Shown: positions 11,041 to 24,450, numbered from the stretch's first letter. The stretch: DNA of 64,000 bases from Cryptomeria japonica (GCF_030272615.1 NC_081410.1:575386263-575450262), one strand, 5' to 3'. The notes: a model not told the origin generated them from the letters alone. Numbers and translations: made by a program.

Positions 11041-13740
11041 TATTTTATGATAACATAGACATTTAAATAAATAATTTTTTAAACATACCTTAAGTAATTA
11101 CTAAGTTCTTTTCTTTTTTTCTTATATTTCTTCATGGCTTTTTTCTTGAGTTTTCTCTTTTTTCATTTGTATAAATTTTCCATTTTCTCTTTTGTCGATG
11201 ATGATTCTTCTTTTTAACATTTGTTTTACATATTTGATTTCTTATATTGTCTAACATTTGCTCCTCTACTTTAGTTATTCATTATACTTTAGCATCATAG
11301 GCTACATTTAGAGAAGACAAATATTTACTTTCTAAACATGGTGCCAACACATTCTTATAGAACTATTAGATTTGGGACAACTAAAAATATCATGTGTTTT
11401 ATTACCACAAAAAATTGCACGTATACTTTTCTCCTTTTTACTATTGCACACATTAGCATAATATTCTCGTTTACTATAGTTATAACATTTTGGCTCTTTG
11501 GTCCATCCTCTTTCTTTAATACTTCTATCATTATTGTGGTAGTCTCCCTTACCACTTCCTTCTCAATAGTTATTATGGTAACTCATGGAGTATCTTGCAT
11601 CTTGAATTTGTACATTAAAGTTTCATTTGTTTTCAAACTACTCAGGTCCATTTTTGCACAAAGAGTACCATACAATCTTGCCACAATTTTTTCAAGTTAT
11701 ATACTATGCTAATGCAATGAAGCAATTCACATTTGTTAATATTTTAACTCGTTACCATCAACTATACTTTCAACTCCATGGTAATTAAAAAAATAATGAT
11801 CTACTCCTTTTTTACTTGAATATCAATGAATGAATACACATCATCACACATCAAGAAAAACAAATATCAAATCTTCAAAACCAATATTGACATTTAATAA
11901 AAAACAATTTCATATCTATTTTATTTAATAATTTTAAAATATTGAAAAACAAGTTATCTTATAAGCAATACAAATATGTGAAATAGCATTTCCATATTAA
12001 CAGGCAAGAGAATATATACCATGAATTCGTATATCATGGTAACTCATTATTTTATGTTAAGGTTTTGTATAGTTTTCTGACCACACTTTTAAATTATTGT
12101 TCATTGTATTTTTAATACTTCATCCCTAGTTTTTGTTATCTTCCATATTTTTTTGATGTTTATGTTCATAAATTATGTGAGTTGAAATGTGTCAAAAAAA
12201 CCACTAATTGTTTTCACGTTTTAGCATGTGTAGGGCATTCTTTAATGCATCGGCTTAGTGCCTTAACATTGAGTGTCTCCACAAAATTTTAGTTGGATCT
12301 AATCATCATTAACACCAACACCACTCCAATTAAAATCTAAGGTAAAGAGGTGTTTGCTAGCTTTCTTGATGTATTTACCTAAAATAGGGATCTTATCTGT
12401 ATGTGCATCCATAATAGGAGGTAAAGGTGTTCTTTATTTATTTTGTATGGTTAGGGATTACCATTTGTACTAAACTATTCTCTATTCTTTGATCTCTTTT
12501 TCTCTCTTTATCATGGATTCTTTGTCTAGTTTCACTCCTTTCTCTACTTGACCAAAGTCCTTTCTCTACCATTATCACTTAGCAATCTAACATCTAAGAA
12601 CTCACTTCGTAATATTTACAAATCTTAAACACAAATTCTTCTAAATGTCTCACTTTCTCTAACCCAATTAAAGATTCACTACTTACACAGACTCTTTACA
12701 ATCTCTTCTTGATTTTGATATGCGAGGCGACTCTGATTCCATAGGTTTATCTCCTCATAATGTCTCTTTAGCTTGTGGAATGTGTTGGTCGATGACACAT
12801 CATTAGAAATTGATTCATCTTTAATTTTCTTTGATTTTTTTCTTCCCTCGCTTAGTAATTTCTCTCATCTATCATCTACAAAGTTTTTAGATGGAAAACT
12901 CTAAATTTTAGATGACTTATTTTATTTTTTTACTAAATAATATATTTTCTTCATTAACTAACAGTTTCTTTACTTTCTCCTAACAACCACATATATAATA
13001 TCCCTACAAATAAGGTCAAACTTCTCTAAGTTCATTGTTTACTTATATTCTTTTAGCTTCCTTACCATTTTAGTTAGACTTTTCTCTATAGTTGTAATTT
13101 AGGTTAATAACCACTCTATCTCTTTAATATTCATAAATTCCATGTCCATTGAGGATCTACATATATCAATACTAGGGTTTTTATTAGTTTCACCCCTCTC
13201 GATATACTTTCTTGACATTTCTGACATTTTTCTAACCTTTTCCTTTATCTTTCCTCTTAGTCCTAGAATTGTTTTAACATTCTTTCTTATTCCTCTTTTT
13301 CTATAATAATCATTGAATTCTCTTCAAAACCTATCTTGGTCTCACCACTAAATTTTGTACGTAGTCTCTTATTATTAAAGTTTTCCATAAATATTTAATT
13401 GATTTAATTTACCCATCCTTAATTATTTTCTTCTAAGTGCCTTAATTTATTAGGGGGTAGTATAAGAAACCTAATACTACCACAACTTGATTAATACCTA
13501 CAATGATTAGTATCTTATTTTGTATTCTAGTAAGGCAACTTTTCAAGACTTACAGTTCTAGTGCACTTATGGGTTTTTAGCATTAGTGTCCATTAGATTT
13601 CTCCTTTTATTTTTTAACTTAATTGAATTGGATCCAACTACCCTTTATAATTTTTTGAAAGGTATTCACAAGGACATCATGGCTTAGTAAAAAATCACTT
13701 TTCAAGGGTTAGTGTCTTGCATAGGACTATGGACATGATA
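11041..13740. other. AT-rich DNA, no intact gene
   Basis: Apart from the degraded zinc-knuckle fragment at 11343-11497, I recognise nothing in this stretch. It is pyrimidine-rich on the plus strand between about 12400 and 13300. The plus-strand frame at 11338-11712 is the shadow of that fragment. Confidence 0.4.
11343..11497 (-). pseudogene. Degraded retroelement gag zinc-knuckle region
   Basis: The minus strand reads EPKCYNYSKREYYANVCN and, after a short linker, CGNKTHDIFSC. The first block has the spacing of a CX2CX4HX4C knuckle but with Tyr at the second Cys and at the His position; the second block is a looser Cys-His cluster. Lysine-rich sequence surrounds them, as in retroelement gag proteins. 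No longer open frame is kept, so this is a fragment at best. Confidence 0.35.
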
Positions 13741-14038
13741 AATACTATTAGAAACAATCTAGATTGTTATTGATGGTGGTTCCTACAAGACAATGTCTAA
13801 GAATTGAGGATATACTCTCTATGTAAGGCTAACTCTAAGTCTATTTGTGTTGTGGGGGGTATTGCAAAGAGATAGATATTTCTTGGATATGCATGGATGT
13901 TACTTTGATATGGAATCATTTTCATTGGTCACTCTTTTAATTTTTAGGAAGGTTTTCACATTAATTATCAGTTGGATGGAGAGGTTGTCAAAATTAATCA
14001 CATCAAAATGTACCTTCCTAGTTCCTTTGGGTGGTTAT
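13741..14038 (+). pseudogene. Possible Ty3/Gypsy protease remnant
   Basis: The plus strand reads VIDGGSYKTMSKN at 13764-13802. This resembles the region around the retropepsin active site of plant Gypsy polyproteins (DGGS/DSGS type). A second stretch, 13847-14050, keeps a short open frame with LDMHGC, which loosely recalls the DMDxCHxLLG block that follows the protease in these elements. Stops and frame changes are frequent. A solo LTR (14039-14798) cuts the sequence right after it. Confidence 0.35.
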
Positions 14039-14798
14039 TGTATACGGTGAAAAATGATGATGAAAACCTATTGTAAAACCATAAATATTCAACCACAAAT
14101 AAAACCCTAGTTCTACAACCATACATTTACCATACACCAATGAAGATACCTAAATGCAAATTCACAAAATAAACAATATTACCATTCACATGTCAAGTAG
14201 GGTTTTAATCTCCATTGATCTTGTTTGATATATTTGCTCTCTGATTTTATGTGTGCACAAGAGATCAACAAAGAAGAGATTGTGGTTGAAGACACTTGAT
14301 CGCAAGAAAGATTGATTGCATAAGATTTATTTACTGATTATGTGATTAGGGTTGATAATGAAGGAAGCATCCTCTTATATAGAAGACACTTTAAGAAATG
14401 GAGAGATAAGATTAAAAGGTGAAGAGGATAAATGGTCGGCTAAGATTAAAAGGTAGGTAGAAGAAATAATAAAATGATGAAGGGGGTAGGTAAGAAAGGA
14501 ATTAAGAGATAAGTGACATATGTCATAGAGGAAAAAAGCTAATGAACTAATTAAATAAATACAGATTTATTTAAGTAATAGAGGAGGTGGGGTCAATTAA
14601 ATAAATATTTTATTTAGTTTATGAAAAGGACAATTTAAATAAATAAAAGTATTCATTTAAATTATAAAAAAGCTAGAAGAAGCTAAAAGAATCAATTAAA
14701 TAAATAAAGATTTATTTAATTAATAGAAGACTTGGGATAAAATAATTAAATAAATAAAAATATTATTTAATTAAGTAGGACAATTTTAGGTGTCTACA
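14039..14798 (-). mobile_element. Solo LTR (TGTAGACACC family), 760 bp
   Basis: On the minus strand it starts TGTAGACACCTAAAATTGTC at 14798 and ends near GTATACA at 14039. Flanks GTTAT (14034-14038) and GTTAG (14799-14803) differ at one base and may be the target duplication. A TATA-like CTATATAAGAGG lies at about 14374-14386 on the minus strand, which sets the orientation. The U3 side (about 14540-14790) holds four AT-rich palindromic modules of the AATTAAATAAAT/ATTTATTTAATT type. It shares its first ten bases and this palindromic style with the LTR at 4439-5243. Confidence 0.65.
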
Positions 14799-15032
14799 GT
14801 TAGTTAAGTGTAAGACATGCCATATTGTGATTAGTAAAAAAATGTTATTAGGTGACATAGGAAAATATCACTATCAATGTGGCATCTGCTTGCTTATTAA
14901 ATTATTGGTTATACAAGTATAAGTTGCAATGAGTAGTTGGAAATTAGGGTTTAGGATTACCACATGTTGAGTTACTATTAAGGAAGGTTTTATAAACAAT
15001 CTTAGGAGTTTGAAAAGAAAAGATGTAAAGAT

Positions 15033-15506
15033 TGTTAGGGTTTCAAGCAGATCCGAAGCAAATATGAACTAACAATTATATGTAGATTTAAATACAAAAG
15101 ATAAAGGAATAAAATAGGACACAGATAACACAGAGATTTAATGTGGTTCACCCAGAATGGGTTACGTCCACCATACACAGTCGTCCAATCTTTCTTATTA
15201 TCGAGCAAAAATAGTACATCAACCTTACGATGCCTTAAGCATCCTAGCCGTTTATAACATGCATTTTTAGGGAAACAAACAAAGTCGGCCTTTTTAGGGT
15301 TTTATTACAATGTTAGTTTTCATCAACAAAAATAGCAAAAAAAATTTTCTCGGGGGCTATCGCCCCCGAACACCCGTAGCGGGCTTCACTCGCTTTAGGG
15401 GTTGCCATCCCCAAACCCCCGCTCGAGGCCCAGTTCGGCCCCAGACCCCGCTAAGGATACGTGCTGAGTGTATAATACTTTGCTCATTAGTCGCCACATT
15501 TCAACA
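15033..15506 (+). mobile_element. Solo LTR, 474 bp, with a GC-rich core
   Basis: The element starts TGTTAGGGTTTC and ends ATTTCAACA, with the perfect 5-bp target duplication AAGAT at 15028-15032 and 15507-15511. It contains TTTAATGTGGTTCACCC near 15137, a block often seen in Copia-type LTRs, and a strongly GC-rich stretch at about 15348-15460 that stands out from the AT-rich surroundings. There is no internal region. The short plus frame at 15310-15513 crosses the GC-rich part and is not taken as a gene. Confidence 0.8.
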
Positions 15507-15511
15507 AAGAT

Positions 15512-16590
15512 GAGTGAGGATCAATGAAAGGGATACCCAATACTGATGGAAGAAGAAATGTAATCAAGATGAGGTCAAATCTAATACTACTGAATATTAT
15601 GGACAAAAAGGTAAAGGAAAGGGATCAAGGATGTAGAGAATCTTGTTCATTTTTTTGTAAAGAAAAATATAGGATTTGAAAAGTATATGACCCATGAGAA
15701 ATGTGTTAGGGATCATTAATATAGTGTATCTATTGCTAAAAGAAAAAAGACAAGAGAAATAAGGTTGAAGAATTTCAAGGTTAAGAGATTGATTTTACCA
15801 CAGACCTTCTACCTTTTGAGTATGCTATTATAAGTAATCCTAATAGTACAGGCCCATAAGGAGGGATGGAGGTGGGAATTGGGGTGATTGAAATCAATAG
15901 GGAAATGCTAAAAGCCTAAGATTTAATACCCTAAAGGAAAATATTTGGGATGGTGAATAGTCAATACTAAAGGAGAGGAAGCATGGAAAGAGTAAGTGGA
16001 GAATAGTTGAGGTTCATGGATTAGTCTTATGTATTAAGAAGTATATGAGTATTTGGAGTCCTAAAATCCTAGGGCCAAAGGAAAATATAGAGTAGGGTGA
16101 GGAAGTGCGGTGAAAGCCATGATAAAGTACCTATTTCCAAATTATTATGATGTATTATTAAATTTTTTAGATCATTCAATCTTGCAAAGAGAAATACAGT
16201 AGTGGTTTAATTTAAGGCCTTTAGAATTCGAATAAAATAGTTTTTTAATAGTTCCTTTGATGATTCATCTTACATTGTTAGCTCTTAATAAAAATTGACC
16301 TATGTATTCTTACACTTTATTGTTACTGTAGGAGTTGCCATTAACACCATTCAAGAAGGCTTTTGAATAGAAAATGCATCTAATATAACCTTGTACTTGA
16401 TAATATAATTGTTAGAAATTATGATCTTAGGATACTAATAATTATAAATAAGATATAGAATAAATGCATTAAGAATCATTCAACCATAAATTAATACATT
16501 ACACAAGATATACATGTGGAAAACCCTTTCGAATAAAAAACTCCTTAAAAGCATCATTTTATTAAAACACTTACAAATGTAGTCTATCAT
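15512..16590. other. No gene seen; possible LTR fragment at 16412-16590
   Basis: 15512-16411 is purine-rich AT-rich DNA without recognised coding. From 16412 the sequence starts TGTTAGAAATTATG and holds ATGTGGAAAACCC at about 16514, both typical of LTR sequence, but the piece runs directly into flank copy C and no end or target duplication is visible. Confidence 0.3.
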
Positions 16591-17571
16591 AAAAAGTTTT
16601 ATGATTTTTCACTGCATTTTGTGTAATTCAATCTAATATTTATATAATATTTAATTAAATTAAATTTATTAATAATAAATATTTAAGGGTAAGCATATTT
16701 TGTACATAATAAATGTTGATAGTAAATCAATAAGTATTTTTAATTTTGCAATCAAAGAATAAATATGATTTATATAACATTAAAATTATGTATATTATTT
16801 AGCTTTATTTATAGCTTGTTTCTAAAAATCATATGTATACTAGAAATATATGTATCATGGAGCTCAATTATCATCAAAACTCTAGGTTATAACATGAAAT
16901 GATATAATATGAACAATATATTGCAAATATAATAATTTAAAACCTTCTTGGTTATGCTTAAAATCTTAGTGTGCAAGGTAGAAAACCATGTGCCCTTCAA
17001 GGTATGATGGCTTATAATGCATATTAATATATTTAATCCCTTATTATAATATTAGAAACAATAAGGGTCCCCAATTTGACAAGAATTAGGGATGTGTTAC
17101 AATCCAAAACAACAAAGAGTTTGTTGTAAGAGGGTTGAAGTATGAAACTTCCTTAACTCCAAGTTAGACCCATCTGTCAATTTCATCTTATTTGAAAATT
17201 CAAAAAAAGACATATAGAGGTAGAAATCCTAAACTATAATACTTGTTGATGGAACATTAATGTGTTATCATATAGTTTACTACTATTTTTTATCCAAAAT
17301 GATTTTTGATTTCTCTATATCTTTCGTTTGATGATCAATTAATGTCTTTAAACTTGTCCTGAAATAATTTGACATCTTAAAGGTATGGAAGTTAAATATT
17401 ATGGCATGCAAGATGATGAGAAATGACCCGATTTTGGTGGAAATATGAAACTTTTAAAACTCTACAATAGATCCCTGAATTAGTTTTATAATATTTGAAG
17501 ACATCTAGATGTCTAGAATGCTTAAAGTTTTGTATTTGTCGATGAAATGAAATTGCACTGCTTGTTGCAAG
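16591..17571. repeat. Duplicated kinase downstream flank, copy C (partial)
   Basis: This piece matches about 2600-3530 of copy A, 35800-36690 of copy B and the D segments. It lacks the first ~100 bp and breaks off at 17571, where sequence starting TGTTGCAAGG follows. I did not find the missing remainder, or a kinase, further along. It is a truncated copy, which leaves open whether the flank unit itself was mobile or whether this is a remnant of a lost array member. Confidence 0.75.
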
Positions 17572-20470
17572 GTTGATCAGAATGATCTATTTATGTGTTT
17601 TCATTGATGTCAACATGCTTTTGTTGTCATTATTGAGTTTTGTGTGCATTTGTGCTGAATGTGTTGCTCTGCATATCTTCTATGTTGCATATCTAATCTT
17701 GTGATTAGAACATGTTGTTAAGCTATGTTTGAAGATGTTATATTCCGGATTTGGTGCTCCAGATGGTTGTGATGAGGAAGTTGTGTTTACCGGTATGAAT
17801 GACAGTGTTTGACAATGTTTTTTGTGCAAAATGAATGCTTTTCTCCGTGTTATGGTTTCTAGCATTGCATTTTTGGAATTATGTTATTAATATCCTTAGC
17901 TGCATCCTAATTAGTTGGCAAGTGTTCTTGGTCTTCGAAAGCATGATTTTCAAGTTTGATAGTGTTTTACTCCTGGTTTGGCCAACCTTGGGTGTTTACA
18001 CTCCATATTATTGCTTCGATGATTATGGACTAATTTATAATGCGTTTGATAATAATTTTGGTCCTGATTTAGATGTGTTGTGGTCCACTTTATATTCTTC
18101 TTTTCCACAAAAAATGTTTAGTGCCAACTTAATTTGAATCAAGCTCAGTTAGTTGCTCAGTTGACCTTGGTAGATTTTGTATATGCGAGGATAATATAAA
18201 TAAAGGCTAATTGGTTGAGGATTGTAATGTCAAAAATTGCTTCCCATGCAATTCCAAGTCACATAAGCACCTTCACTTTAGGGTGATTGGGATCATCTGT
18301 TACTTGCTTATCCTTTTGCCACATGGATTGGCTTGTCAACTTAGAATTTGGCTTCTCATCAAACATGCTGACCATTTAACCAATCGACTATAGCACACCG
18401 TAGAGAAATCTATGCGTTGTGCTAGCGTCCCGTGAATATGTCTATCCACAAGTGGCCATTTGAGAATTATGCATGCACTTGAAAGAGTTCGGAATGCCTT
18501 TTTCTATTGCCACCGAAGTTGGGATTCCTCTTTGAAGGATATATCTCATGCATTTTGGGATTTTACAAGGACCTTGATCATTTGACAAATTTCCAAGCTC
18601 TAGGAATAATTATATATCTCTATTTACAAGTTTTCTATTCAATATATACCAGTACCATAGTTTTTGGAGAACTCTTGGAATTGAAATCCATTCATTTGAG
18701 TGAAGGTTCTTTGAGTGTTGAAGGGGATTTTCTCTAGATTTCCTTCTTTACTCCAATATTTATTTCTTTTATCTAGTTTATCAATCACTTATCTATTTTC
18801 CTTCCATCTTTATCATTTTATCTTTTCATCGTTGCTACTGTCTGAGTTGTCTGTGGAGGTGGAAACACAAAAATAGAGGTCTTACCAAGGTAAACCTCTA
18901 AACACAACCCCCAAAATTTTTCTTTGTTTCTTGTGTGCAGGTTATTGATCAAGGAAAGAAACCCATTTAGTAAGAGGCTTCGATCGTGGACCGGTTGTAA
19001 GTTTCTGGCGTAGGAGAACCTCATTACTAAGATGATAAGAGAAATAAATGGTAAAGGTCACACATGGGAATGTGAACTTTCCATCTATGTAATAAGGTAG
19101 TCTTGTTTGTTTGATTTTTGTAATAAACCCCACCTTGTCACCCAATGACATGGATTTGGAAAATTGATAAGACACCATGTGCATATGGGCCTAGGGGTAT
19201 TTGGTTGTGTATTATAGGTGTTTATGTGGTGGAGATGTCTTAGAAAGGTTTAGGACATGTTGAAACATCTCTAGGTAGGCAGATTTAACATATGTCAAAA
19301 GTTTCTCAAACTTGACAACTTTTAATGACAACTTTTGGTTGCAAATAGAAACTTCTTTCCAACGGTCACCTAGGTTCAAAATATGGTTGATAATAATTAA
19401 GAAAGGTATAAAATTTAATTCCCAATCTTCCTTGGGAGGAGAGGATGACTTTGTAAACATTTGACATCATTGAAGTAATACAATTATGAGAATTTCCTGC
19501 AATCCTGTTATTCTACACGGTGTAAGGCACCATACAAACATTTTGGAGTTAGGAAAACACTAGGATGTGTTAGAGTGGCCAATAACCTTTCATATGTATC
19601 AATTCTAAGGTATTAATTGGCCAAGATAACAAAGAACCCTGCAATTTTCTGGAAGTGGTCTAGATTTGACAGTTTTGCCTAGGGTTTTGGAAAGAAATGA
19701 CCTCATCTTGTTGTTCCTTCATTGGTGGTTCACGAATTTGGAGGGGCTGAAAGTAAGGCCAATTTATTTTAGGATTATGAAGGCCTTTTTCAGGTTAGGA
19801 CCAGTTGGAGGTGAAGGTTTGATGCATTAAGGTGGGCAACTCCATGTGGCCACTGTGTATCTGTAAGCAAACAAGTATAACATCAGGGGTTAGAGGTATG
19901 ATCATGGACTAAGACTTAGGAATTGGTGTATTTTACATGTCCTAAGAGTGTTCTTAAAGTTGGTTTGGTAAGTTAAGGTCAGTGTCTACACACTCCTTTG
20001 TAAAATAGGCCTAATTGAGGCTATTAGGTCTCCTAACCAAAATAGGGTTTGGATTTTTGTATTCCCAACCGATCAGAACCCTTAGGATATGTTTTGTATC
20101 TCCCAAAAGAGTATCCAAATCTAGAATTTTTTTCCTAATTATTTTTGGGGAAATAAGGACTTAAGTGTGGAAAACCGGTCTGGTAGGGCTACTAGGATTA
20201 ACAGGCCTTGTTGCAATAGTTACCCCAAACTGGTAGAGGGAACACAAATTTAATGATTGAAGGTGGTCTCTCTGATCTAAGGGAATTCAAACCAAACCTT
20301 AAATAGCCATTTTTGCATTGGGGAAGAGGCCAAACCATTGTTGGCCATAGGATCCTTAGGAGCCTCTTGAAGACCTTATGAGATGCTCAATGAAAGAGAC
20401 CTTGTGAGGAAGTCTTTTTGGAAGAAAGAGATGTGGGACTTGTCAAACTAATTTTCCTTAACCCCTTGTA
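17572..20470. other. LTR-like noncoding DNA, unclassified
   Basis: The segment begins TGTTGCAAGG exactly where flank copy C is broken, as if an LTR inserted there, and has long stretches with no meaningful frames. I see no gag or pol motif and no second copy of its start, so neither its end nor its family can be set. Several short frames (17835-18137, 18211-18393, 18507-18737, 19212-19460) have no recognisable domain. Confidence 0.3.
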
Positions 20471-20484
20471 ATTTTGTGTGATTT

Positions 20485-22320
20485 CTAGGGTCCTTGGTGT
20501 GCTCTTGGATTAGGTGAACCTATCCTATATCTATACCAGGGCTCTGCATTAGTTTCCTTCATCTTGTCTATCTTATTTTGCTTATTACGAGATTTCATCT
20601 TTGGACCACAAACTGGACATGCAATTTTTCCCTTTGTTTGAAGACCTACAATATAATGTATAATTGGATTAAATATGTTAATTTTTTTAATTATAATTAT
20701 CATGCGCAACTTGAACACTATAACATACCAGAAAAAATGTGTTATCCCTAGGGCATCATGTATCGTCGATACAAGCATCACATGGAATTGAAATTGTCTT
20801 TGTCCTATTGGTCTAGAGACATCATACATAGTGACACCATTCCATAACTCCAACAACTCATTGATAAGAGGCTCAATATATACATTCATATCTTTAACTT
20901 GGTACTTACCTAATTGAATGAACAAAAACATTATATAATTATTATGACCATTTTACTGCAATATTTATAATTGAATGTAGACGACTATCAAATGATAAAA
21001 TACCTGGAACAATCATTGCCAACATTATGTGCTCCCTCTTTATTGACATCCATGGAGGAATGTTATTGTTGATAACAAAAATAGGCCACACTAAGTAAAC
21101 AAATCTCAGCTCCCCAAATGGATTGACACCGTCCGCTGCCAATGAAAGCCTGAGATTATGAGGTTCTTCTTTAAAGTGTGGCCACTTTTCCTCTATGTCC
21201 ATAAATGCTGAACCACCCGTAGGGATTCTAATAATATCATCTCGACTTCTATTGCGTGCATGGTAATCCATAAATTATGCCAAGCTAGTGCACTTGAATA
21301 ATCATTGCATACGTGGAATAATGGGAATATAACGAAGTACCTTGTGAGGCACCTTTTTTGTTATTTTATTTGTTCGATATCTACTGATATGACATTCAGG
21401 GCATTCAGTTCAAAATTCATGTTGTTTGTGATATATAATATGATCATTGGGACAAGTATCTATTGCTTGATACTCCATTCCGATATCTTTCATAATGATA
21501 GATAATTATCGGTATGAGTGAGGTAGAATATTTGATGGTGGTAACAAAAACTCACCTATCAATCTACAACAAAAAAATATAATTTATTAATATAAAGACT
21601 ATTAATGGTACGTGATTCACCATTTATTAACTATAATGACATATATGACATACCTTACCATACGTGAGATTGTTATGTTGGATAAACCATTCATAACCTT
21701 CAAGTTCACCAACAACAATACAACGAACAGAAGAGTTATCTGGGAGCCTTTGTAAAGGGCCTCATATGCCTTCTCAAGTAGAGGTAAATCATGATCAACA
21801 TCAAGATCATCTTCATCATCATGATCAACCACAATTAGTAAATGTGTCATGAATCAATGTATTTGTACCATCATCTTCAATTGTGTTTTGTGGCTCATGA
21901 TCGTCATCTTCCATGGGATCATTATCTTCAGCTTCGATATTCACACCTCCATGTTCCTCCACTTTGAAAACCATAGTCTCCGAGTTGTGTTGATCCATAT
22001 CATGTGCTTTGGGGTGCTGAACCTATATAAAAATGATAAACATAAATAAACCATGATCATGATCTCATCATCAAGTGATTTCTTATGTATACAAATTGTT
22101 AAAACGATATAATGAAAAACTTACCAGTGGATGATAATAATGTCCCCCTTCAATGTGACCATGCAACCTACAATGTTTCTTAGTTGTTTTGATTAGAAGT
22201 CAAGTCTAGTCTTTAGCCCCTTACAAATTTTGCAGGGACAATAACATTTTCCATCACCTTTTCTTTTCAAGTTAGACCACAATCTAGCAATTGTCTCCTT
22301 ATTTTGTTGTTCGTTGATAT
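20485..22320 (-). pseudogene. CACTA (En/Spm) TNP2-like transposase, decayed
   Basis: Read on the minus strand from 22320, the order is that of plant CACTA transposases: a Cys-rich N-terminal block (CYCPCKIC near 22220), an acidic linker, a LYKGS block near 21750, the IGMEYQAIDTCPND block near 21460, then HARNRSRDDIIRIP and LRLSLAADGVNPFGE near 21240-21130, NNNIPPWMSIKR, and finally MNVYIEPLINELLELWNGV, VSRPIGQR, TIHDALG and CPVCGPKMKSR at 20890-20580. These match the Transposase_21 family. Frames change several times and intron-like AT-rich gaps separate the blocks, so no complete protein remains. Terminal CACTA repeats were not found. The enzyme would have cut and moved its own element in the nucleus. 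Confidence 0.85.
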
Positions 22321-23991
22321 TGTCTAACACAGTCTTCCTTCACATGCAAAAAAAAGGGCTATAGAACTAGTTATAGATAAGTTGAAATGTTAGTTATGAA
22401 ATCACGTTTCAGTATAATATACCAGATTTAATTACTTGAACATAGAAATAATGCAAATTGAACCAAAAGCATTTAACTCTTCTTTTTCATCTCAAAACAT
22501 ATCTAATGACTTTGTGGTGATTTAGAGCAGGTGACATGCTAATGGCTTTGTGATATGCAATCCTTTTATCATATCTTAAGTTGACTAAGGTCTAATTGGG
22601 GTAATCCATGAGTGTCTAATGTGAATTCATTATCAATGTTGTGAAGTCATCGAGAGTATGGTGATAGTCATCCTTCTAGGATCCTCTCAATACTGTCCAA
22701 ATCAGTGACAAGTAAGACAAAATTCTCAGTCACACCTTGGGTGCAAGTGAATGATATTACATACACTTTTGGGATGAAAACCATTGAGATTCATAGACCC
22801 AAGATAGTCTAAAAGGAAAGTAACTATCCATTCCCATGCTCATGCATACTTACATGACTAATGCTGCCCTTGTGTATCCTAAACATTGGAGAGACCTTAT
22901 TTGACTTGCCTAATTAATGTGGTTGCTGCCCTAATATGAAATACTGAGTTCTACCCTTTCCTCTACATCAAACTTCTCACATCATGTATCTTCACCAAAA
23001 CACACTATTCCCAATCTTCCTCAATACCCTCAATGGAGGGGCATGTATAATGGTTTGAACATACAAAGTCAATGATCATACACTCCATTCTTATAGACAC
23101 CCTTGGATACATTACTTGGCTTCTAGGCTTGGGAAAACTAATATGAATTGAGCCAACACCATGAGGATAGGGTCAAGTATCATGGCAACCGATCATAATT
23201 TGTGAAGATAGGGTTCAGACCTAAGTGTTGGCTCTCAACAATGCCACACTTCCAAAATTGTCAGTCTCAAGACTTCTCCTATTAGGTCAACACTCATTGA
23301 TGGCCACAAGGCCAAATCAATGTATCTAGGCTTCAAACTCCTTACACTAGGCTTGTAGGACCCTACACAAGGTCTATGAATTTTGCCATTATAATTATTT
23401 TTTAATGGATGAGGATCTATATTATCATTTCCAAAATAGTGTTATGCATATTCACAAAAAGAAAGGTAAGTGGAAAGAGTCACATCCCAAAGTCCAAACA
23501 AGACAATAGCTTAAAACAAAAAATAATTATAACAATACAAGTAAGAGGAGGAGGTTAGCCCTAGTCATTTGTTTTTCTCTTTATCTACAATTGCTTGTTT
23601 TGCATATGTCACATGAAACTACACTTCTATGACCCTATTGCAGACAATAGGAATAATTTTGTAAAATTAGCAGTAGTACTATATTATCACCCAACTATAG
23701 TGAAAGTACCAATTCATCTTTGGTGGTTCCTTAGTGGGAATACAAATGTGTCTCATGTAGCATAGGAGCTCATTTTCTATGTGAAAATCAAGAATCTACC
23801 ACCTAACTGTGAATTTTTGGTATATATCAAAGAATTCAAGATCTTTAATGTTAAGTTAAGGTCATTCTAATGTTTAATGCTTGCAATAACCAAGTGTTGT
23901 TTTCAAAGCTGCAAATGAAAGATAAGTCAAGCAGTCAACAACCTTATCAATACTCTCATTCTTGTGTCAAATGTTCAATTGAAAAAAAATG

Positions 23992-24450
23992 TTGTAGGTA
24001 CATGGAGCACCTTTGATGATGGTAATTTTAAAACTCACCTCAAGTCTACATGAACTGCAGAGGCTTGTAATAAGTATGCATGACTATCTCCTTACCCAAA
24101 ATGTAATCCTTCCATTGCATGCAAAGCTAAATGATAGCATATATCTGTTTGTTATATTTTAGGTACTTACCCACTATGTTATAAAACATCTTTTTATGGT
24201 AAATAGAAAAAGTCTTAGGTGACACTATGTTAGAAATGGCTCACCATTGTAGGTACATGGAGCACCTTTGATGGTCATTTTGTAACTCACCTTGAGTCTA
24301 CATGAGCTATAGAAGCTTGTGATAAGTAAGGATGATTGTCTCCTTCCAATATGTAGTCATTTCATTGTATGCAGACCTAAACAATAACATAAATATTTGT
24401 CATATTTAGGTGCCTATACACTATGTTAGAAATCATCATTGTCCAAAAAT
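23992..24450. repeat. Imperfect tandem duplication, period 255 bp
   Basis: Two units start with TTGTAGGTACATGGAGCACC at 23992 and 24247 and run in parallel through CTCACCTYRAGTCTACATGA, CATTGYATGCA and CACTATGTTA landmarks. The second unit is about 200 bp. No function is suggested. Confidence 0.75.

Noticed and set aside
15310-15513. Arg/Pro-rich frame of 67 codons
   Set aside because: It spans the GC-rich core and end of a solo LTR with a perfect target duplication.
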